Positions 40,639 through 51,360 are shown, counted from the first letter of the stretch. The stretch is 64,000 nucleotides of DNA from Yoonia sp. (GCF_018402175.1 NZ_JAGYJK010000018.1:310001-374000); one strand, 5' to 3'. The notes: generated by a model from the sequence alone, not told the origin. Made by a program: numbers and translations.

Positions 40639-43332
40639 CTAAGACACAACCGGCGCGGACATCACGGGCAAGGTCACGCGGAACGCCGTGCCGGATGTGC
40701 CGCGCAGATAGGTGATATCGCCTTGCAGCCGGTGCATGATCTCGCGGCAGATGGCAAGGCCGAGGCCCGCACCCCCCGCCTTGGATTCGTCGGCAAGGCG
40801 GGAAAATTTCTCAAAGATAAGTTCCTGGTTCTGCGCGGCAATCCCGATACCATTATCCAGAAAATCGATCCGGTGCTGGCCCTTGGTCCGGCTGACGCGA
40901 ATCGTGAGGGCGGGTTTTTTTGCATCGCAATATTTCGCGGCATTCGAGATCAGGTTGATGAACACCTGCACCAGCCGGTCCAGATCGGCGGTGATCTCGA
41001 TATCCTCGGCGTCGCGGTCGCGCTGGATGGTCAGGTTGCGTTCATGCAGACCCGCCGCCGCGATCGCGCGGTCCAGCAGCGCCGACAGCCGCCCGGTCTG
41101 CGGACGCAGCACGACCTGCCCGTTTTCCAGCACCGACAAATCCAGCAGATCATCCAACAGCCGCGACAGCCGGATCGATTCGTCCAGAATGATCCCGGCA
41201 TAGCGGTTGCGATCCTCGCCGGTTAAATCATCATCGCGCAGGATTTCCGAAAACGACCGGATAGAGGTCATCGGCGTGCGCAATTCATGGCTGATCTGGC
41301 TGAGAAATGCGTCTTTCTGGATCGACAGCGCCGTCAGCTTGGCATTGGCATCGCGCAGGGCGCGCGCCGTCGCCTCTTGTTCGGCGGACTTCGCCTCGAG
41401 CCGGTTGGAATATTCAAGGATCTGCGCCGCCTCGTCAGCCACGGCGATCAGGTCTTCGACCGACACACCGCTGCCGCCCGTCAACTGGCCGATCATCGCA
41501 TGGGCGGTGGCAGCCCCGACAGACCCGCCCAATTCGCGTTCCAGCCGCGCGACAAAATCCGGCGTGGCCTTGGGCAATTGGTCCGGGATGCCCTGGCGCG
41601 TGGCCTCGCGCGCGAAAATGCGCTGCGCCTCGGTCTGGCCGATGATGCGTTGCGACATCAAAAGCAGGTCTTCTGCATCGGCAACCGGGCGCGACCATGT
41701 GCGCGCGCCGGTGGCATGTTCAAAGATATTGACGAATTGCGCGCCTTGCAGCCGTTCCAGCGGCGATGGAAAGGTGACCAGCGACACCCCGATGAACGCT
41801 CGCGCTGTTCAGCAGGATCGACCACAGGATGCCATGTACCAAAGGGTCGATCCCGCCGATCCCGAACAGCGCCTCGGGGCGCAGCCAGCCGATCCCGAAT
41901 GGGCCGTCTGTGCAAACACCTCGGCTGGGATCACGGCACCGGGGCCAAAGCTGGGCAAAAACATCGTCCAGAGCCAGACCACCAGCCCGGTCAGCAAACC
42001 GGCTGCCGCCGCAGGCCGCGTCGCACCGCGCCAGAAAATGCCGCCGATCAGCGCAGGCAGCACCTGCACCGACCCCACGAAAGAGATCAGCCCGATGGCT
42101 GCCAAGCGCCGTGCCGCCGCCCGACAGCCGGTAATAGACAAAGCCCAGCGCCAGAACACCCGCGATGGACAGCCGCCGCGCCAGCAGCGTCAGCTGGCGC
42201 ACATCGCCCGACATCGCCCCGCGCTGATCGCCCTGCAAGGCAGAACCAAAAAGGCACCACGATATGGTTCGATACCATCGTCGCCAGCGCGATAGTCGCC
42301 ACGATCACCATGGATGTCGCAGATGAAAAGCCACCCAGAAAAGATAGCATTGCCAGATCCGTTGGCGCCCTGACTTAAAGGAATGGTCAGGACGAACAGA
42401 TCAGGGTTGCTGCCTGCGGGCATCAGGTCCAGCCCGACAACCGCGATCGGTACGACGAACAGGCTCATCGCCAGCAGATAGGCAGGAAAGGCCCAGCTGG
42501 CAAAGCGCAGCTGGGATTCGTCATCGTTTTCCACGACCATGACCTGAAACATCCGCGGCAGGCAGATGAACGCCGCAGCCGACACAAAGATCAGCCCGAA
42601 CCAGCGGTGCGTGTCCTGTTCCCACAGCGCAAGCTCTGTGGCGTCGATCCGCGCCATCATCTGCACCGGCCCGCCGCCCAGCCCCCAGACCACGAAAACG
42701 CCGACCGCGATCAGGGCGAACAGCTTGACCACCGCCTCGACCGCAATGGCGGTGACGATGCCGGGATGGCGTTCATTGGCATCCAGATTGCGGGTACCGA
42801 ACAGGATGGTGAAAACCGCCAGCCCCGCGGCGAACCACATCGCGGCGCGCACGAAATCGCCATCACTCCAGGCCGCACCTTCGTTTTGCGCGAACACCGC
42901 CAGCGACAAGGTGACCGACTGGATTTGCAGCGCGATATAGGGCGTGGCGGCGACAACCGCGATCACGGTGACAATCGCTCCCAACCGGCGCGATTTGCCA
43001 AAGCGCGACGAGATCAGGTCAGCGATGGACGTGATCCGTTGCGACCGCCCGATCCGCACCAGCCGTCGCAATATCCACCACCAGCCCACCATCACCAGCG
43101 TCGGACCCAGATAGATCGTCACGAATTCCAGCCCCGACCGCGCGGCATAGCCGACCGCGCCGTAAAACGTCCAGGCCGTGCAATAGATGCTCAGTGACAG
43201 CGTATAGATCACCGGCGAGCGCAGCCAGTTCGCCTTGCCCGCCGCCGCCTGCCGTTCGGCCAGAAACGCCACCCAGAACAGCGCGGCGACATAGCTGAGC
43301 GCGACAAGGATCAGGATATTGAAGGAAACCAT
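40639..43332 (-). pseudogene. CrbS-like symporter-histidine kinase, about five frameshifts
   Basis: A gene of about 890 codons. The N-terminal sodium/solute symporter part (43332 to about 42370: WLRSPVIYTLSLSIYCTAWT FYGAVGYAARSG (split)) continues through short frames: MLSFLGGFSSATSMVIVATI, LTLLARRLSIAGVLALGFVY, AAIGLISFVGSVQVLPALIG, FGIGWLRPEALFGIGGIDPL. The C-terminal kinase is then intact from 41787: SHELRTPMTSIRSFSEIL (H box), NLISNAAKY (N box), DNGIGI and GLGLAI. Switches fall near 42365, 42245, 42115, 41905 and 41800, each accounted for by a single added or lost base. The family senses or imports short-chain acids such as acetate. The neighbouring response regulator is intact. Real decay and a poor-quality assembly patch are both possible. 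Confidence 0.85.
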
Positions 43333-43601
43333 TACCGCCGCATGTCGTCGGATGATTGCTCGGTATCGGGCAACAGCCGCGACAGCACCGCCGCAAGCCC
43401 GATCAGGACCAGCCAGATCACGAAAATATAGCTGACCATGCCGGATTTCGACGGTGTCTCTGGACCATCGCTCGCCCAGAGCAGCGGGATGACCCACAAC
43501 ACCGCCCCCAGCACCGGCAGAAACCGCGCGGCATCGCCCAGCCGGCGTTGCCGGTAACTGGCCCGTTCCAGAAACACCGGCGGTTTGGCGGGCGGTTTCA
43601 T
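43332..43601 (-). CDS. Small membrane protein of the symporter-kinase locus
   Basis: An 89-residue protein with two hydrophobic segments (FLPVLGAVLWVIPLLWA and YIFVIWLVLIGLAAVLSRLL) and a basic N terminus (MKPPAKPPVFLERASYRQRR). It starts within the response-regulator stop (four-base overlap) and ends on the start of the symporter-kinase, so the three are one operon. The position resembles the small DUF4212-like partners of acetate-type sodium symporters, though the sequence itself is different. Function is inferred from place only. Confidence 0.75.
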   Translation of the reverse strand: MKPPAKPPVFLERASYRQRRLGDAARFLPVLGAVLWVIPLLWASDGPETPSKSGMVSYIFVIWLVLIGLAAVLSRLLPDTEQSSDDMRR

Positions 43602-43966
43602 GGGTCCATCATGGCGCGGACATAATCGCGCACATCGCTGTTGGAAAACGGTTTGGTCATGAAATGGTTGGCGCCCAGCCGCAGGGCAAGCGCGCGGTCC
43701 TTGTCCTGCCCGCGCGCGGTCAGCATCATGACGGGGATATCCTTGGTCACATCGGTGCTGCGCAACTCGCGCAAAATCTCGAACCCGCTGCGCCCGGGCA
43801 GCATCACGTCAAGGATGATCATATCCGGCGGCAGGGCCAGCACCTTGGCCATCGCGGTCTGGCCGTCCTGATGGGTATGCACGGTCCAGCCGTCGCGCGA
43901 CAGGATAAACCCGATCGCCTCTATGATATTCGGCTCATCCTCGATCAGAAGGACGCGCTTGCCCAT
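43598..43966 (-). CDS. Single-domain response regulator
   Basis: A 122-residue receiver domain without an output domain. Acidic pocket in RVLLIEDEPNIIEAIGFILS, phospho-acceptor Asp in PDMIILDVMLPGRSGF, Thr in VMMLTARGQDKDRALALRLG and Lys in HFMTKPFSNSDV are all present. It is first in the operon with the small membrane protein and the hybrid symporter-kinase, so it is probably the kinase's partner. Being output-less, it would act through protein contact or as a phosphate sink. Confidence 0.92.
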   Translation of the reverse strand: MGKRVLLIEDEPNIIEAIGFILSRDGWTVHTHQDGQTAMAKVLALPPDMIILDVMLPGRSGFEILRELRSTDVTKDIPVMMLTARGQDKDRALALRLGANHFMTKPFSNSDVRDYVRAMMDP

Positions 43967-44047
43967 CTCACCGCCTCCCCTTCATGCGCCGCGCTGGCGC
44001 GCGGGCTCCCCTTGATGGGTGACTATCATCCTTTCGAGTGCCGCCTG

Positions 44048-45346
44048 TCAAAGCGCAGTTGCCGTCCCGATGATTGCGGGTTCGCGGCGGCTGGGGCAAT
44101 CTGCGCGCGGACAGATGCGGCAGGCAATGCCGACAGGGACCGGGGCCGCACTGCCTTGGGCCATATCAGGCATCACCAGCATCGTGCTACGCAACACGGG
44201 GGGCAGATCGAAGTGATGCACCGCCAAAGGCACCGCAATGGCATAGCACAGCAGGCGCGGTGCCGCCGGTCCGGGCAGGACCGCCTCGGCGCGCAATGGC
44301 TGGCTGGGGCGGCTGAGTGCTGCGAACAGCGGCCAAAGCGGGCAAGCCCCGCCGGTCGCAGGCATCGCAAAACCCGGCACCGGTTTGAGATAGAGCAAAG
44401 CCCCCGCAGCATCGCAAACCGCCAGCCCCATCGGCGGATGGCCCGCGCCCGGCGGCAGGCAGGGCAACCGCCGCAGGACCGTGGCGAAATCAACGTCGCA
44501 TTGCCTGGCCAGCTGGGCGGGATCATAATGGCACGCCTGCGCTGCCTGCGCGAAAGCAGCCATCGGCAAAGCGCGCGCATCTGCGGTATATTGCCGGCAG
44601 ATCCCCGCCAGCAGCGCCGCCGCCACACCGGTCAGCCCCGAAAGGGCGACGACATCGTCGGATGTGGCCGTTTCCGCCTCGATCATCGGCAGGTGATAGC
44701 CGTTCTGCGCCAGAAAGGCATCGACCTGCCCCATCGGCGTGTCCGGCGATGGGGCGGCATCGGCGGGTGCGTCCAGATAGGCGACCAGCGCTTCGCTGCT
44801 TTTGCCAAGACGCAGGCTGTCGGTATGGATATTTTCGTGAAACCGGCGCTGCCAGTCGGCGTCGATCTGTTCCTGGCTGACAAGGATCGCCGCTGTTGAC
44901 CGGATCGCGGTGACCGCCGAAATCACGTCATGCAGGGCGGTCGCCAGAAACGGGTCATGCGCCATGCGGTCGGTCAAGGCGCCGATGCGTTCGTCCAGCA
45001 CCGCCAAACGGCGCGCCTGCAGCGCGATCAGCGCGGCCCAGCCCGGAAAGCGCGCGGCCAGTTCTTCGGCGCGCCCGATCTCGGCCATGTCACCAGCAAG
45101 CGTCGCGGCGCTGTGCAACTGGTCCAGCAGGTCGCGGTCAGCGCCTCCCGCAAGATTGGACGGATCGACCCCCAGCGCACGCGCCAGATCGGACAGCAGC
45201 TTGCCACCGATCCGGCGCCGGTTATGTTCGATTAGGTTCAGATAAGACGGCGATATGCCCACGGCCGACGCCAAACTGGCCTGCCGCAGCCCTATATCCA
45301 TCCGGTTTTCCCGGATCCGTGTGCCGGTCATGCGTTCTATCGTCAT
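44048..45346 (-). CDS. ScfR-like XRE regulator of short-chain acyl metabolism
   Basis: A 432-residue regulator. N-terminal XRE-type HTH (RENRMDIGLRQASLASAVGI SPSYLNLIEHNRRRI (split)), a long middle effector domain, and the C-terminal Cys cluster CRICPRADCPSRREPAI that marks the short-chain fatty-acyl-CoA regulator family (RamB/ScfR type). Members respond to acetyl- or propionyl-CoA and control acetate or propionate genes, which fits the adjacent symporter-kinase system. The start at 45346 (MTIERMTGTRIREN) gives usual family length. The frame is open upstream to 45433 without a good ribosome binding site. Confidence 0.87.
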   Translation of the reverse strand: MTIERMTGTRIRENRMDIGLRQASLASAVGISPSYLNLIEHNRRRIGGKLLSDLARALGVDPSNLAGGADRDLLDQLHSAATLAGDMAEIGRAEELAARFPGWAALIALQARRLAVLDERIGALTDRMAHDPFLATALHDVISAVTAIRSTAAILVSQEQIDADWQRRFHENIHTDSLRLGKSSEALVAYLDAPADAAPSPDTPMGQVDAFLAQNGYHLPMIEAETATSDDVVALSGLTGVAAALLAGICRQYTADARALPMAAFAQAAQACHYDPAQLARQCDVDFATVLRRLPCLPPGAGHPPMGLAVCDAAGALLYLKPVPGFAMPATGGACPLWPLFAALSRPSQPLRAEAVLPGPAAPRLLCYAIAVPLAVHHFDLPPVLRSTMLVMPDMAQGSAAPVPVGIACRICPRADCPSRREPAIIGTATAL

Positions 45347-45537
45347 CTGGTCCTGTCCGGCTGTGGCAGCGCCAATCTGGAACGTCAGGATTTCTTTTAC
45401 AAGATTTACTGCGCACACTGGATGCGATGACAATCCTGCGCGCGCAATTGGTTCAAATCCGAAATATTCCGGTTTGGCCCGTTAACGCCTTGGTAAGTTT
45501 CAGGGCGGATTCTATCAGCATAGTATTCGATTGATGG

Positions 45538-45861
45538 ATGAACGCCATGGACCCGTCTTTACACCTGACGCCGACAGCACCCGCTGCAATGCCCTATACC
45601 GCGCAACCGCGGCAGTTGCCTGATACCTTGGTCGCACCGGTCAGATCGGCGCAGGGATCAGCCACGCTGCCACCGGAACGCCCCTTCGTGGCACAGGCGG
45701 TCGCTGCACGGCTTGACAGCAGCTTTGCCGAAGACCCTGCCGAAATCCTGCCCGATGACCGAATCCTGCGCCCCTACGGCGTGCCAATGTTGCCCGCGGA
45801 CAAGCCCGATGATGACATCATGGCGCAACCCGCCACGCAAGACCGCCCGCAGAAATTGTAA
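45538..45861 (+). CDS. Hypothetical protein
   Basis: A 107-residue Pro/Ala-rich, probably disordered protein (MDPSLHLTPTAPAAMPYTAQ, then EILPDDRILRPYGVPMLPAD). No signal peptide or motif. Codon use agrees with the core genome and the frame is not overlapped by a better one. An internal ATG at 45547 is an alternative start. I do not recognise a family. It stands alone before accB. Confidence 0.5.
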   Translation: MNAMDPSLHLTPTAPAAMPYTAQPRQLPDTLVAPVRSAQGSATLPPERPFVAQAVAARLDSSFAEDPAEILPDDRILRPYGVPMLPADKPDDDIMAQPATQDRPQKL

Positions 45862-45994
45862 GTCGCTGACGCAAGGTTGCGCATTTTGCGCCTCTGCCGC
45901 TTCCCACCATGGCCCGCTTACCCTATAAGCAGGCAGGATGTGAAAAGCCCGCAACAAGCGGGCGTTGAACCATGGGCAACGGGCCGAGGAACAA

Positions 45995-46480
45995 ATGAGC
46001 AATAAAACCTCCCACGATAGCGATGTCAGCTTTATCCAGGCGCTGGCAGAATTGCTGCGCCAAAACGACCTGACGGAATTGCAGGTCAAGCGGGATTACG
46101 GCGAAAATGACAGCCTGAACGTGCGCGTCAGCCGTCACATGCAAACAATGGTTCAGGCCAGCGCGCCCGCTGCGACGGCGATGCCCGCCGCACCTGCCGC
46201 CGCTGCGGCCCCCGCCGCCAGCACAAATGTTGATCCCGCCAACCATCCGGGTGCCGTGACATCGCCGATGGTCGGCACGGTCTATATGGCCCCCGAACCA
46301 ACCGCCGCCCCCTTCGTGACCATCGGCCAGACCGTGCGCGAAGGTGATACGATCCTGATCATCGAAGCGATGAAAACGATGAACCATATCCCCGCCCCGC
46401 GCGCAGGCACGGTGCGGCGCATTCTGGTCGAAGATGGCGGCGCGGTCGAATATGGCGCACCTCTTGTCATCATCGAATAG
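45995..46480 (+). CDS. accB: Acetyl-CoA carboxylase biotin carboxyl carrier protein
   Basis: A 161-residue BCCP. The N-terminal helix region ([26 protein letters not shown] (split)) is followed by an Ala/Pro-rich linker and the biotinyl domain (about 82-161). The biotin site lies in [17 protein letters not shown]; the third residue after the Lys site is Thr in place of the more usual Met (AMKTMN for AMKMMN), while the modified Lys is kept. The start ATG 45995 has GAGG at suitable spacing; an earlier ATG at 45965 is unlikely. accC follows after 8 bp. Confidence 0.95.
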   Translation: MSNKTSHDSDVSFIQALAELLRQNDLTELQVKRDYGENDSLNVRVSRHMQTMVQASAPAATAMPAAPAAAAAPAASTNVDPANHPGAVTSPMVGTVYMAPEPTAAPFVTIGQTVREGDTILIIEAMKTMNHIPAPRAGTVRRILVEDGGAVEYGAPLVIIE

Positions 46481-46488
46481 AGGCTGCG

Positions 46489-47835
46489 ATGTTTGAAAAA
46501 ATCCTGATTGCGAACCGCGGCGAAATCGCCTTGCGGGTCGTGCGCGCCTGCCGCGAAATGGGCGTGAAATCCGTTGCCGTCCATTCCACCGCCGACAGCG
46601 ACGCCATGCATGTGCGCATGGCCGACGAGGCGATTTGCATCGGCCCCCCGTCATCGGCGCAAAGCTATCTGTCGTTTCCCGCGATCATCTCGGCCTGTGA
46701 AATCACCGGCGCGCAGGCGATCCATCCAGGCTATGGCTTTTTGTCGGAAAACGCGGCCTTTGTCCAAGCGGTCGAAGACCACGGGCTAACCTTTATCGGC
46801 CCCACAGCCGAACATATCCGCATCATGGGCGACAAGATCACCGCCAAGGACACGATGAAGGCACTTGGCGTGCCCTGCGTGCCCGGATCGGACGGCGGCG
46901 TGCCGACCCTGAAAGACGCGCAGCGCGTCGGCGAGGAAGTCGGCTATCCTGTGATCATCAAGGCCACAGCCGGTGGCGGCGGGCGCGGCATGAAAGTGGC
47001 GCTCACCGCCGCCGACATGGAAAAGGCGTTTCACGGCGCACGTGCCGAAGCCAAGGCCGCCTTTGGCAATGACGAAGTCTATATCGAGAAATACCTGACC
47101 ACGCCGCGCCACATCGAAATTCAGGTCTTTGGCGATGGCAAGGGCAATGCAGTCCATCTGGGCGAGCGTGATTGTTCGCTGCAACGGCGCCACCAAAAGG
47201 TGTTCGAGGAAGCCCCCGGCCCCGTCATCACCCCCGCCCTGCGCGCGCGCATTGGCAAGGTCTGTGCCGATGCCGTAGCCGCGATCAATTATATCGGCGC
47301 AGGCACGATCGAATTCCTGTTCGAGAACGATGAATTCTATTTCATCGAGATGAACACGCGCCTGCAGGTCGAACATCCGGTGACCGAGGCGATCTTTGGC
47401 GTCGATCTGGTGCGCGAACAGCTGCGCGTGGCCTCTGGCCTGCCGATGTCGTTTACGCAGGACGATCTGCGCATCAACGGCCATGCCATCGAGGTGCGGA
47501 TCAACGCCGAAAAGCTGCCTAATTTCACGCCCTGCCCCGGCACGATCACGCAATATCACGCGCCCGGCGGCTTGGGCGTGCGGATGGATAGCGCGCTTTA
47601 CGACGGCTACCGGATTCCGCCCTATTACGACAGCCTGATCGGCAAGCTGATCGTGCATGGCCGCGACCGGCCAGAGGCGCTGGCCCGTCTGGGGCGCGCC
47701 TTGGGCGAACTGATCGTCGATGGTGTGGATACGACCATCCCATTGTTCCATGCGCTGCTGGCCGAACCTGCGGTGCAGTCGGGGGATTATAACATCCACT
47801 GGCTGGAACATTGGCTGGAAACACACCTGTCCTGA
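46489..47835 (+). CDS. accC: Acetyl-CoA carboxylase biotin carboxylase
   Basis: A 448-residue enzyme that carboxylates biotin on AccB with ATP and bicarbonate. The ATP-grasp features are complete: start [40 protein letters not shown], the glycine-rich lid [36 protein letters not shown] and the catalytic [20 protein letters not shown]. Length equals that of characterised AccC. It forms an operon with accB upstream and, with a 1-bp gap, aat downstream. Essential for fatty acid synthesis. Confidence 0.97.
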   Translation: MFEKILIANRGEIALRVVRACREMGVKSVAVHSTADSDAMHVRMADEAICIGPPSSAQSYLSFPAIISACEITGAQAIHPGYGFLSENAAFVQAVEDHGLTFIGPTAEHIRIMGDKITAKDTMKALGVPCVPGSDGGVPTLKDAQRVGEEVGYPVIIKATAGGGGRGMKVALTAADMEKAFHGARAEAKAAFGNDEVYIEKYLTTPRHIEIQVFGDGKGNAVHLGERDCSLQRRHQKVFEEAPGPVITPALRARIGKVCADAVAAINYIGAGTIEFLFENDEFYFIEMNTRLQVEHPVTEAIFGVDLVREQLRVASGLPMSFTQDDLRINGHAIEVRINAEKLPNFTPCPGTITQYHAPGGLGVRMDSALYDGYRIPPYYDSLIGKLIVHGRDRPEALARLGRALGELIVDGVDTTIPLFHALLAEPAVQSGDYNIHWLEHWLETHLS

Positions 47836-47836
47836 C

Positions 47837-48481
47837 GTGAAAGACGCGGATCTTCCCCTGACGCCTGCGCTTGTCCTGCAAGCCTATCGTCTGGGGGTGT
47901 TCCCCATGTCCGAAAGCCGCGACGACCCGGACGTTTTCTGGGTCGATCCACGCCGGCGGGGTATTTTCCCGCTCGACCAGTTTCACATCAGTCACAGCTT
48001 GGCGCGCACCATCCGGCGGGGTGCATTCCGGGTCAGTTTCGACACCGCCTTTGCCGATGTCGTCGATGGCTGCGCCGACCGCGCAGAGACCTGGATCAAC
48101 CCAAGTATCCGAAACCTGTCGATCACGCTGCACGACCAGGGCCATGCCCATGCGGTCGAGGTCTGGCAAGATACGCAGCTGGTGGGCGGGGTCTATGGCA
48201 TCCGCATCGGGGCTGCGTTTTTCGGGGAAAGCATGTTCAGCCGCGCCACCGATGCGTCAAAGGTCGCGCTGGCCTATCTGCTGCACAACCTGCGCAGCGA
48301 TGGCTTTACCCTGTTTGACACGCAATTCCTGACGCCGCATCTGGCCAGCCTTGGTGCAGTGGAAATTACCCGCGCGCAATATCACAAAATGCTGGCGGCG
48401 GCGGTCGGTCAATCCGCGCGATTCACGGGCGCTGTGCCAGCGCCCAGCGACGTGATACAGCGCAGAACCCAGACATCATAA
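47837..48481 (+). CDS. aat: Leucyl/phenylalanyl-tRNA--protein transferase
   Basis: A 214-residue Aat enzyme that adds Leu or Phe from aminoacyl-tRNA to N-terminal basic residues, creating N-degrons for ClpS/ClpAP. Family motifs: VLQAYRLGVFPMSESRDDPD, FWVDPRRRGIFPLDQFHIS, WINPSIRNLSITLHDQGHAH, AVEVWQDTQLVGGVYGIRIG, FFGESMFSRATDASKVALAY and LFDTQFLTPHLASLGAVEIT. The start is GTG at 47837, one base after accC stops. The 3' end overlaps the DUF2155 gene (convergent) by 73 bp. clpX and clpP are close by. Confidence 0.95.
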   Translation: MKDADLPLTPALVLQAYRLGVFPMSESRDDPDVFWVDPRRRGIFPLDQFHISHSLARTIRRGAFRVSFDTAFADVVDGCADRAETWINPSIRNLSITLHDQGHAHAVEVWQDTQLVGGVYGIRIGAAFFGESMFSRATDASKVALAYLLHNLRSDGFTLFDTQFLTPHLASLGAVEITRAQYHKMLAAAVGQSARFTGAVPAPSDVIQRRTQTS

Positions 48482-48804
48482 CGCGGATGGTCCAGCGCGT
48501 TCAGCGCCGGTGATGACGCCAGCATCCAGCCCGCAAAGATCGGCGTCACGTCAGCGCGGTAATGGACCACCAGCGCGGCATAGCCTTCGCTGGCGACATT
48601 GTCGGCCGGATAGCGGCAATCGCCCAGCGTGACCGACAAGGCACCAACACCGTCGGTCTGCCCGTTGGACACCTCCAGATCGGTGACAGCGCCGGTCAGC
48701 TTGTCCAGAATGCGGATGTCAGCGCCGATGCCCGACAGCATCTCTTGCGCGGGCGCGGCGGCGGCCAGCAGCAGGCAGGCCATTATGGCTGACAGCCGCA
48801 TCAT
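48409..48804 (-). CDS. DUF2155 periplasmic protein
   Basis: A 131-residue exported protein (signal peptide MRLSAIMACLLLAAAAPAQE). The mature part with IRILDKLTGAVTDLEVSNGQ, LSVTLGDCRYPADNVASEGY and FAGWMLASSPALNALDHPRY DVWVLRC (split) is the DUF2155 family of alphaproteobacteria, function unknown. The two conserved Cys (in GDCRYP and VLRCI) probably form a disulfide. It lies immediately downstream of the complex I NDUFA12-like gene and converges with aat, an order typical of the order. Confidence 0.92.
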   Translation of the reverse strand: MMRLSAIMACLLLAAAAPAQEMLSGIGADIRILDKLTGAVTDLEVSNGQTDGVGALSVTLGDCRYPADNVASEGYAALVVHYRADVTPIFAGWMLASSPALNALDHPRYDVWVLRCITSLGAGTAPVNRAD

Positions 48805-48808
48805 CGCC

Positions 48809-49192
48809 CTATTCGGGGGTCCAGGCGTCGTAATCCTTGCGCGCAGCGGGGGTCACATGACGGATCGACCCTGCAGGCGCATAGGCCGCCATTGTGCCGG
48901 TCAGGTTCGGCTGATGCGGCTTTTCCCATGACTTGCGCGGCAAAGGTGCCTCTGTCGGGGGTTCATCCCATGTGTGATGCAGCCAGCCATGCCATTCGGG
49001 GCTGACCCGCGACCCTTCAATCTCGCCGTTGTAGATCACCCAGCGGCGGCTGTCGTCGGCGTTGTGGTAATAGATATTGCCCTGCGCATCAGTCCCGACC
49101 CGCAACCCTTTGCGCGAAGTCCACAACTGGGTGCCATAGGTCTGACCGTCCCACCATGTGAAAATGCGTTTGATTGAATGACCAAGGCCCAT
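48809..49192 (-). CDS. Complex I NDUFA12-like (17.2 kDa) subunit
   Basis: A 127-residue protein homologous to mitochondrial NDUFA12 and alphaproteobacterial complex I accessory subunits. Signatures are [47 protein letters not shown] (split) and [20 protein letters not shown]. It attaches to the peripheral arm of NADH dehydrogenase. The start at 49192 (MGLGHSIKR) fits the family; the longer frame to 49222 lacks support. It is 5 bp from the DUF2155 gene. Confidence 0.93.
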   Translation of the reverse strand: MGLGHSIKRIFTWWDGQTYGTQLWTSRKGLRVGTDAQGNIYYHNADDSRRWVIYNGEIEGSRVSPEWHGWLHHTWDEPPTEAPLPRKSWEKPHQPNLTGTMAAYAPAGSIRHVTPAARKDYDAWTPE

Positions 49193-49258
49193 GCTGCGTC
49201 TCCGGTAAACTGCGGCTCTCATGCCCTATTGTGCTCAAAAGGTCCAGCCTGCGCAGGG

Positions 49259-49301
49259 CGTCCATATCTTCCGAGAAGAAAATATCCCCGCCGGAGGCTC
49301 C
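49259..49301 (-). repeat. Roseobacter-type intergenic motif, copy 1
   Basis: On the minus strand, GGCCTCCGGC-like sequence: CCTCCGGCGGGGATATTTTC then TTCTCGGAAGATATG, located between clpX and the NDUFA12-like gene. A near copy lies at 56702-56740. From memory, this kind of motif recurs at gene ends across Rhodobacteraceae; function unknown. Confidence 0.5.
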
Positions 49302-49331
49302 CCATGACTGGGGGCCACCAACGATGCGGCA

Positions 49332-50597
49332 TCAGCCCGCCGTCGCGGATTCTTTCTTCTTCACATCGTCATGGATCATCAAAGGCTGCACATCAGATGT
49401 CACCGCCTCTTCGTTCACCACGACCTCGGTCACGGTGTCCATGCCGGGCAGGTCGAACATCGTGTCCAGCAGGATGCCTTCCATGATCGAGCGCAACCCG
49501 CGCGCGCCGGTCTTACGCTTGATCGCGCGTTTGGCGATGGCGGTCAGCGCGTCATCAGTAAAGGTCAGCTTGGTATTTTCCAGCTCGAACAGGCGCTGGT
49601 ATTGCTTGACCAAGGCGTTCTTGGGCTTGGTCAGAATAGTGATAAGCGCGTCTTCGTCCAGATCGGTCAGCGTGGCGATCACCGGCAAACGGCCAACGAA
49701 TTCGGGGATCAGGCCGAATTTCAGCAAATCCTCGGGTTCGAGATCCTGAAACACTTCGCCGATGCCGCGTTCGTCCACGTCCTTGACGTCAGCGCCAAAG
49801 CCCATGCCGGACCCTTTGCTGCGACGCGCGATGATCTTGTCCAGACCGGCAAAGGCCCCGCCACAGATGAACAGGATATTGGTCGTGTCCACCTGCAGGA
49901 ATTCCTGCTGCGGATGCTTGCGCCCGCCCTGCGGCGGCACGGAGGCAACCGTGCCTTCCATGATCTTCAAGAGGGCCTGCTGCACGCCTTCACCCGATAC
50001 GTCGCGGGTGATGCTGGGGTTGTCGGACTTGCGGGTAATCTTGTCGACCTCGTCGATATAGACGATGCCGCGCTGCGCGCGTTCGACGTTATATTCAGAC
50101 GCCTGCAACAATTTCAGGATGATGTTTTCGACGTCTTCACCGACATAACCGGCCTCGGTCAGGGTGGTGGCATCGGCCATGGTGAACGGCACGTCCAGAA
50201 TCCGCGCCAGCGTTTGCGCCAGCAATGTCTTGCCACAACCGGTCGGCCCGATCAGCATGATATTGGATTTCGCCAGTTCGATATCGGATTTGTCGGCGTG
50301 GTTCAGGCGCTTGTAGTGGTTATGCACGGCCACGGACAGCACCCGCTTGGCATGGACCTGCCCGATCACATAATCGTCAAGAACAGCGCAGATGTCGGAG
50401 GGTGTTGGCACGCCTTCGCCGGATTTCAGGCCGGATGCCTTGGTTTCCTCGCGGATGATATCCATGCAGAGTTCGACACATTCATCGCAGATGAACACGG
50501 TCGGACCGGCGATCAGCTTGCGGACCTCATGCTGGCTTTTGCCGCAAAAGCTGCAGTAAAGCGTGTTCTTGCTGTCATTTCCGGTCGTCGTCGCCAT
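49332..50597 (-). CDS. clpX: ClpX ATPase
   Basis: A 421-residue unfoldase of the ClpXP protease. N-terminal zinc domain ([20 protein letters not shown], then [14 protein letters not shown]) with four Cys; AAA+ core with Walker [21 protein letters not shown], Walker [23 protein letters not shown] pore-loop region, sensor Arg in [14 protein letters not shown] segment ([20 protein letters not shown]), and C-terminal D2 domain [20 protein letters not shown]. The start at 50597 fits known ClpX; the longer frame is non-native. clpP is upstream in the same orientation, with a hairpin between. Confidence 0.97.
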   Translation of the reverse strand: MATTTGNDSKNTLYCSFCGKSQHEVRKLIAGPTVFICDECVELCMDIIREETKASGLKSGEGVPTPSDICAVLDDYVIGQVHAKRVLSVAVHNHYKRLNHADKSDIELAKSNIMLIGPTGCGKTLLAQTLARILDVPFTMADATTLTEAGYVGEDVENIILKLLQASEYNVERAQRGIVYIDEVDKITRKSDNPSITRDVSGEGVQQALLKIMEGTVASVPPQGGRKHPQQEFLQVDTTNILFICGGAFAGLDKIIARRSKGSGMGFGADVKDVDERGIGEVFQDLEPEDLLKFGLIPEFVGRLPVIATLTDLDEDALITILTKPKNALVKQYQRLFELENTKLTFTDDALTAIAKRAIKRKTGARGLRSIMEGILLDTMFDLPGMDTVTEVVVNEEAVTSDVQPLMIHDDVKKKESATAG

Positions 50598-50681
50598 ATC
50601 AACCCTCTCGGCCTGTGGCCCGTAAAACATGAACGGGCTGCCCTGTGTCGACACTAGGACAGCCCGCCAAGGTCTACAATG

Positions 50682-50711
50682 TCAAAATGACCAGTTTCAG
50701 GGTCACTTTTT
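50682..50711 (-). terminator. Hairpin between clpP and clpX
   Basis: On the minus strand TGACC and GGTCA flank an 8-nt loop and are followed by TTTTG. The stem is short and weak, so it probably acts as partial terminator or attenuator, allowing separate expression of clpX. Confidence 0.4.
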
Positions 50712-50733
50712 CACTGTGGTGAATGACGTCGGA

Positions 50734-51360
50734 TCACTCGGATGATTTTTCGCGGTTGACCACGATCTCGTCGATCAGGCCCCATTCCTTGGCTTCTTCG
50801 GGCGACATGAAATTGTCGCGCTCAAGGGCGGTTTCGACCTTTTTCAGCGGCTGGCCGGTGTGTTTGACGTAGATCTCGTTCAACCGTGTCTTGAGCTTCT
50901 GGGTCTCGGCGGCATGGATCATGATATCCGTCGCCTGCCCCTGATAGCCACCCGATGGCTGATGCACCATGACGCGGCTGTTGGGCAGCGAAAACCGCAT
51001 GCCGGGGTGGCCTGCGGTCAGCAACAGCGACCCCATGGACGCGGCCTGCCCGATGACCAGCGTGCTGACCTTGGGTTTGATATATTGCATCGTGTCATAG
51101 ATCGACAGGCCGGATGTCACCACGCCACCGGGGCTGTTGATATACATGCTGATCTCTTTTTTCGGGTTTTCCGATTCCAGATGCAGCAATTGGGCGACGA
51201 CCAGCTGGCTCATCCCGTCATGCACAGGGCCGTTCAGAAAGATGATCCGTTCCTTCAGCAGGCGCGAAAAGATGTCATAGGCACGTTCGCCACGCGCGGT
51301 CTGTTCCACGACCATGGGAACAAGGTTCATATAGGTTTGTACGGGATCTTGCATGTTCAT
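50734..51360 (-). CDS. clpP: ClpP protease
   Basis: A 208-residue serine peptidase. The catalytic Ser lies in [20 protein letters not shown], His in [20 protein letters not shown] and Asp in the [20 protein letters not shown] region. Assembly features such as [25 protein letters not shown] (split) agree with housekeeping ClpP. With ClpX downstream it degrades SsrA-tagged and regulatory proteins. The N-terminal [20 protein letters not shown] indicates that the start at 51360 is correct. Confidence 0.97.
   Translation of the reverse strand: MNMQDPVQTYMNLVPMVVEQTARGERAYDIFSRLLKERIIFLNGPVHDGMSQLVVAQLLHLESENPKKEISMYINSPGGVVTSGLSIYDTMQYIKPKVSTLVIGQAASMGSLLLTAGHPGMRFSLPNSRVMVHQPSGGYQGQATDIMIHAAETQKLKTRLNEIYVKHTGQPLKKVETALERDNFMSPEEAKEWGLIDEIVVNREKSSE

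Noticed and set aside
48562..49177. Small plus-strand frames over DUF2155 and NDUFA12-like genes
   Set aside because: These are shadows of two well-supported minus-strand genes.
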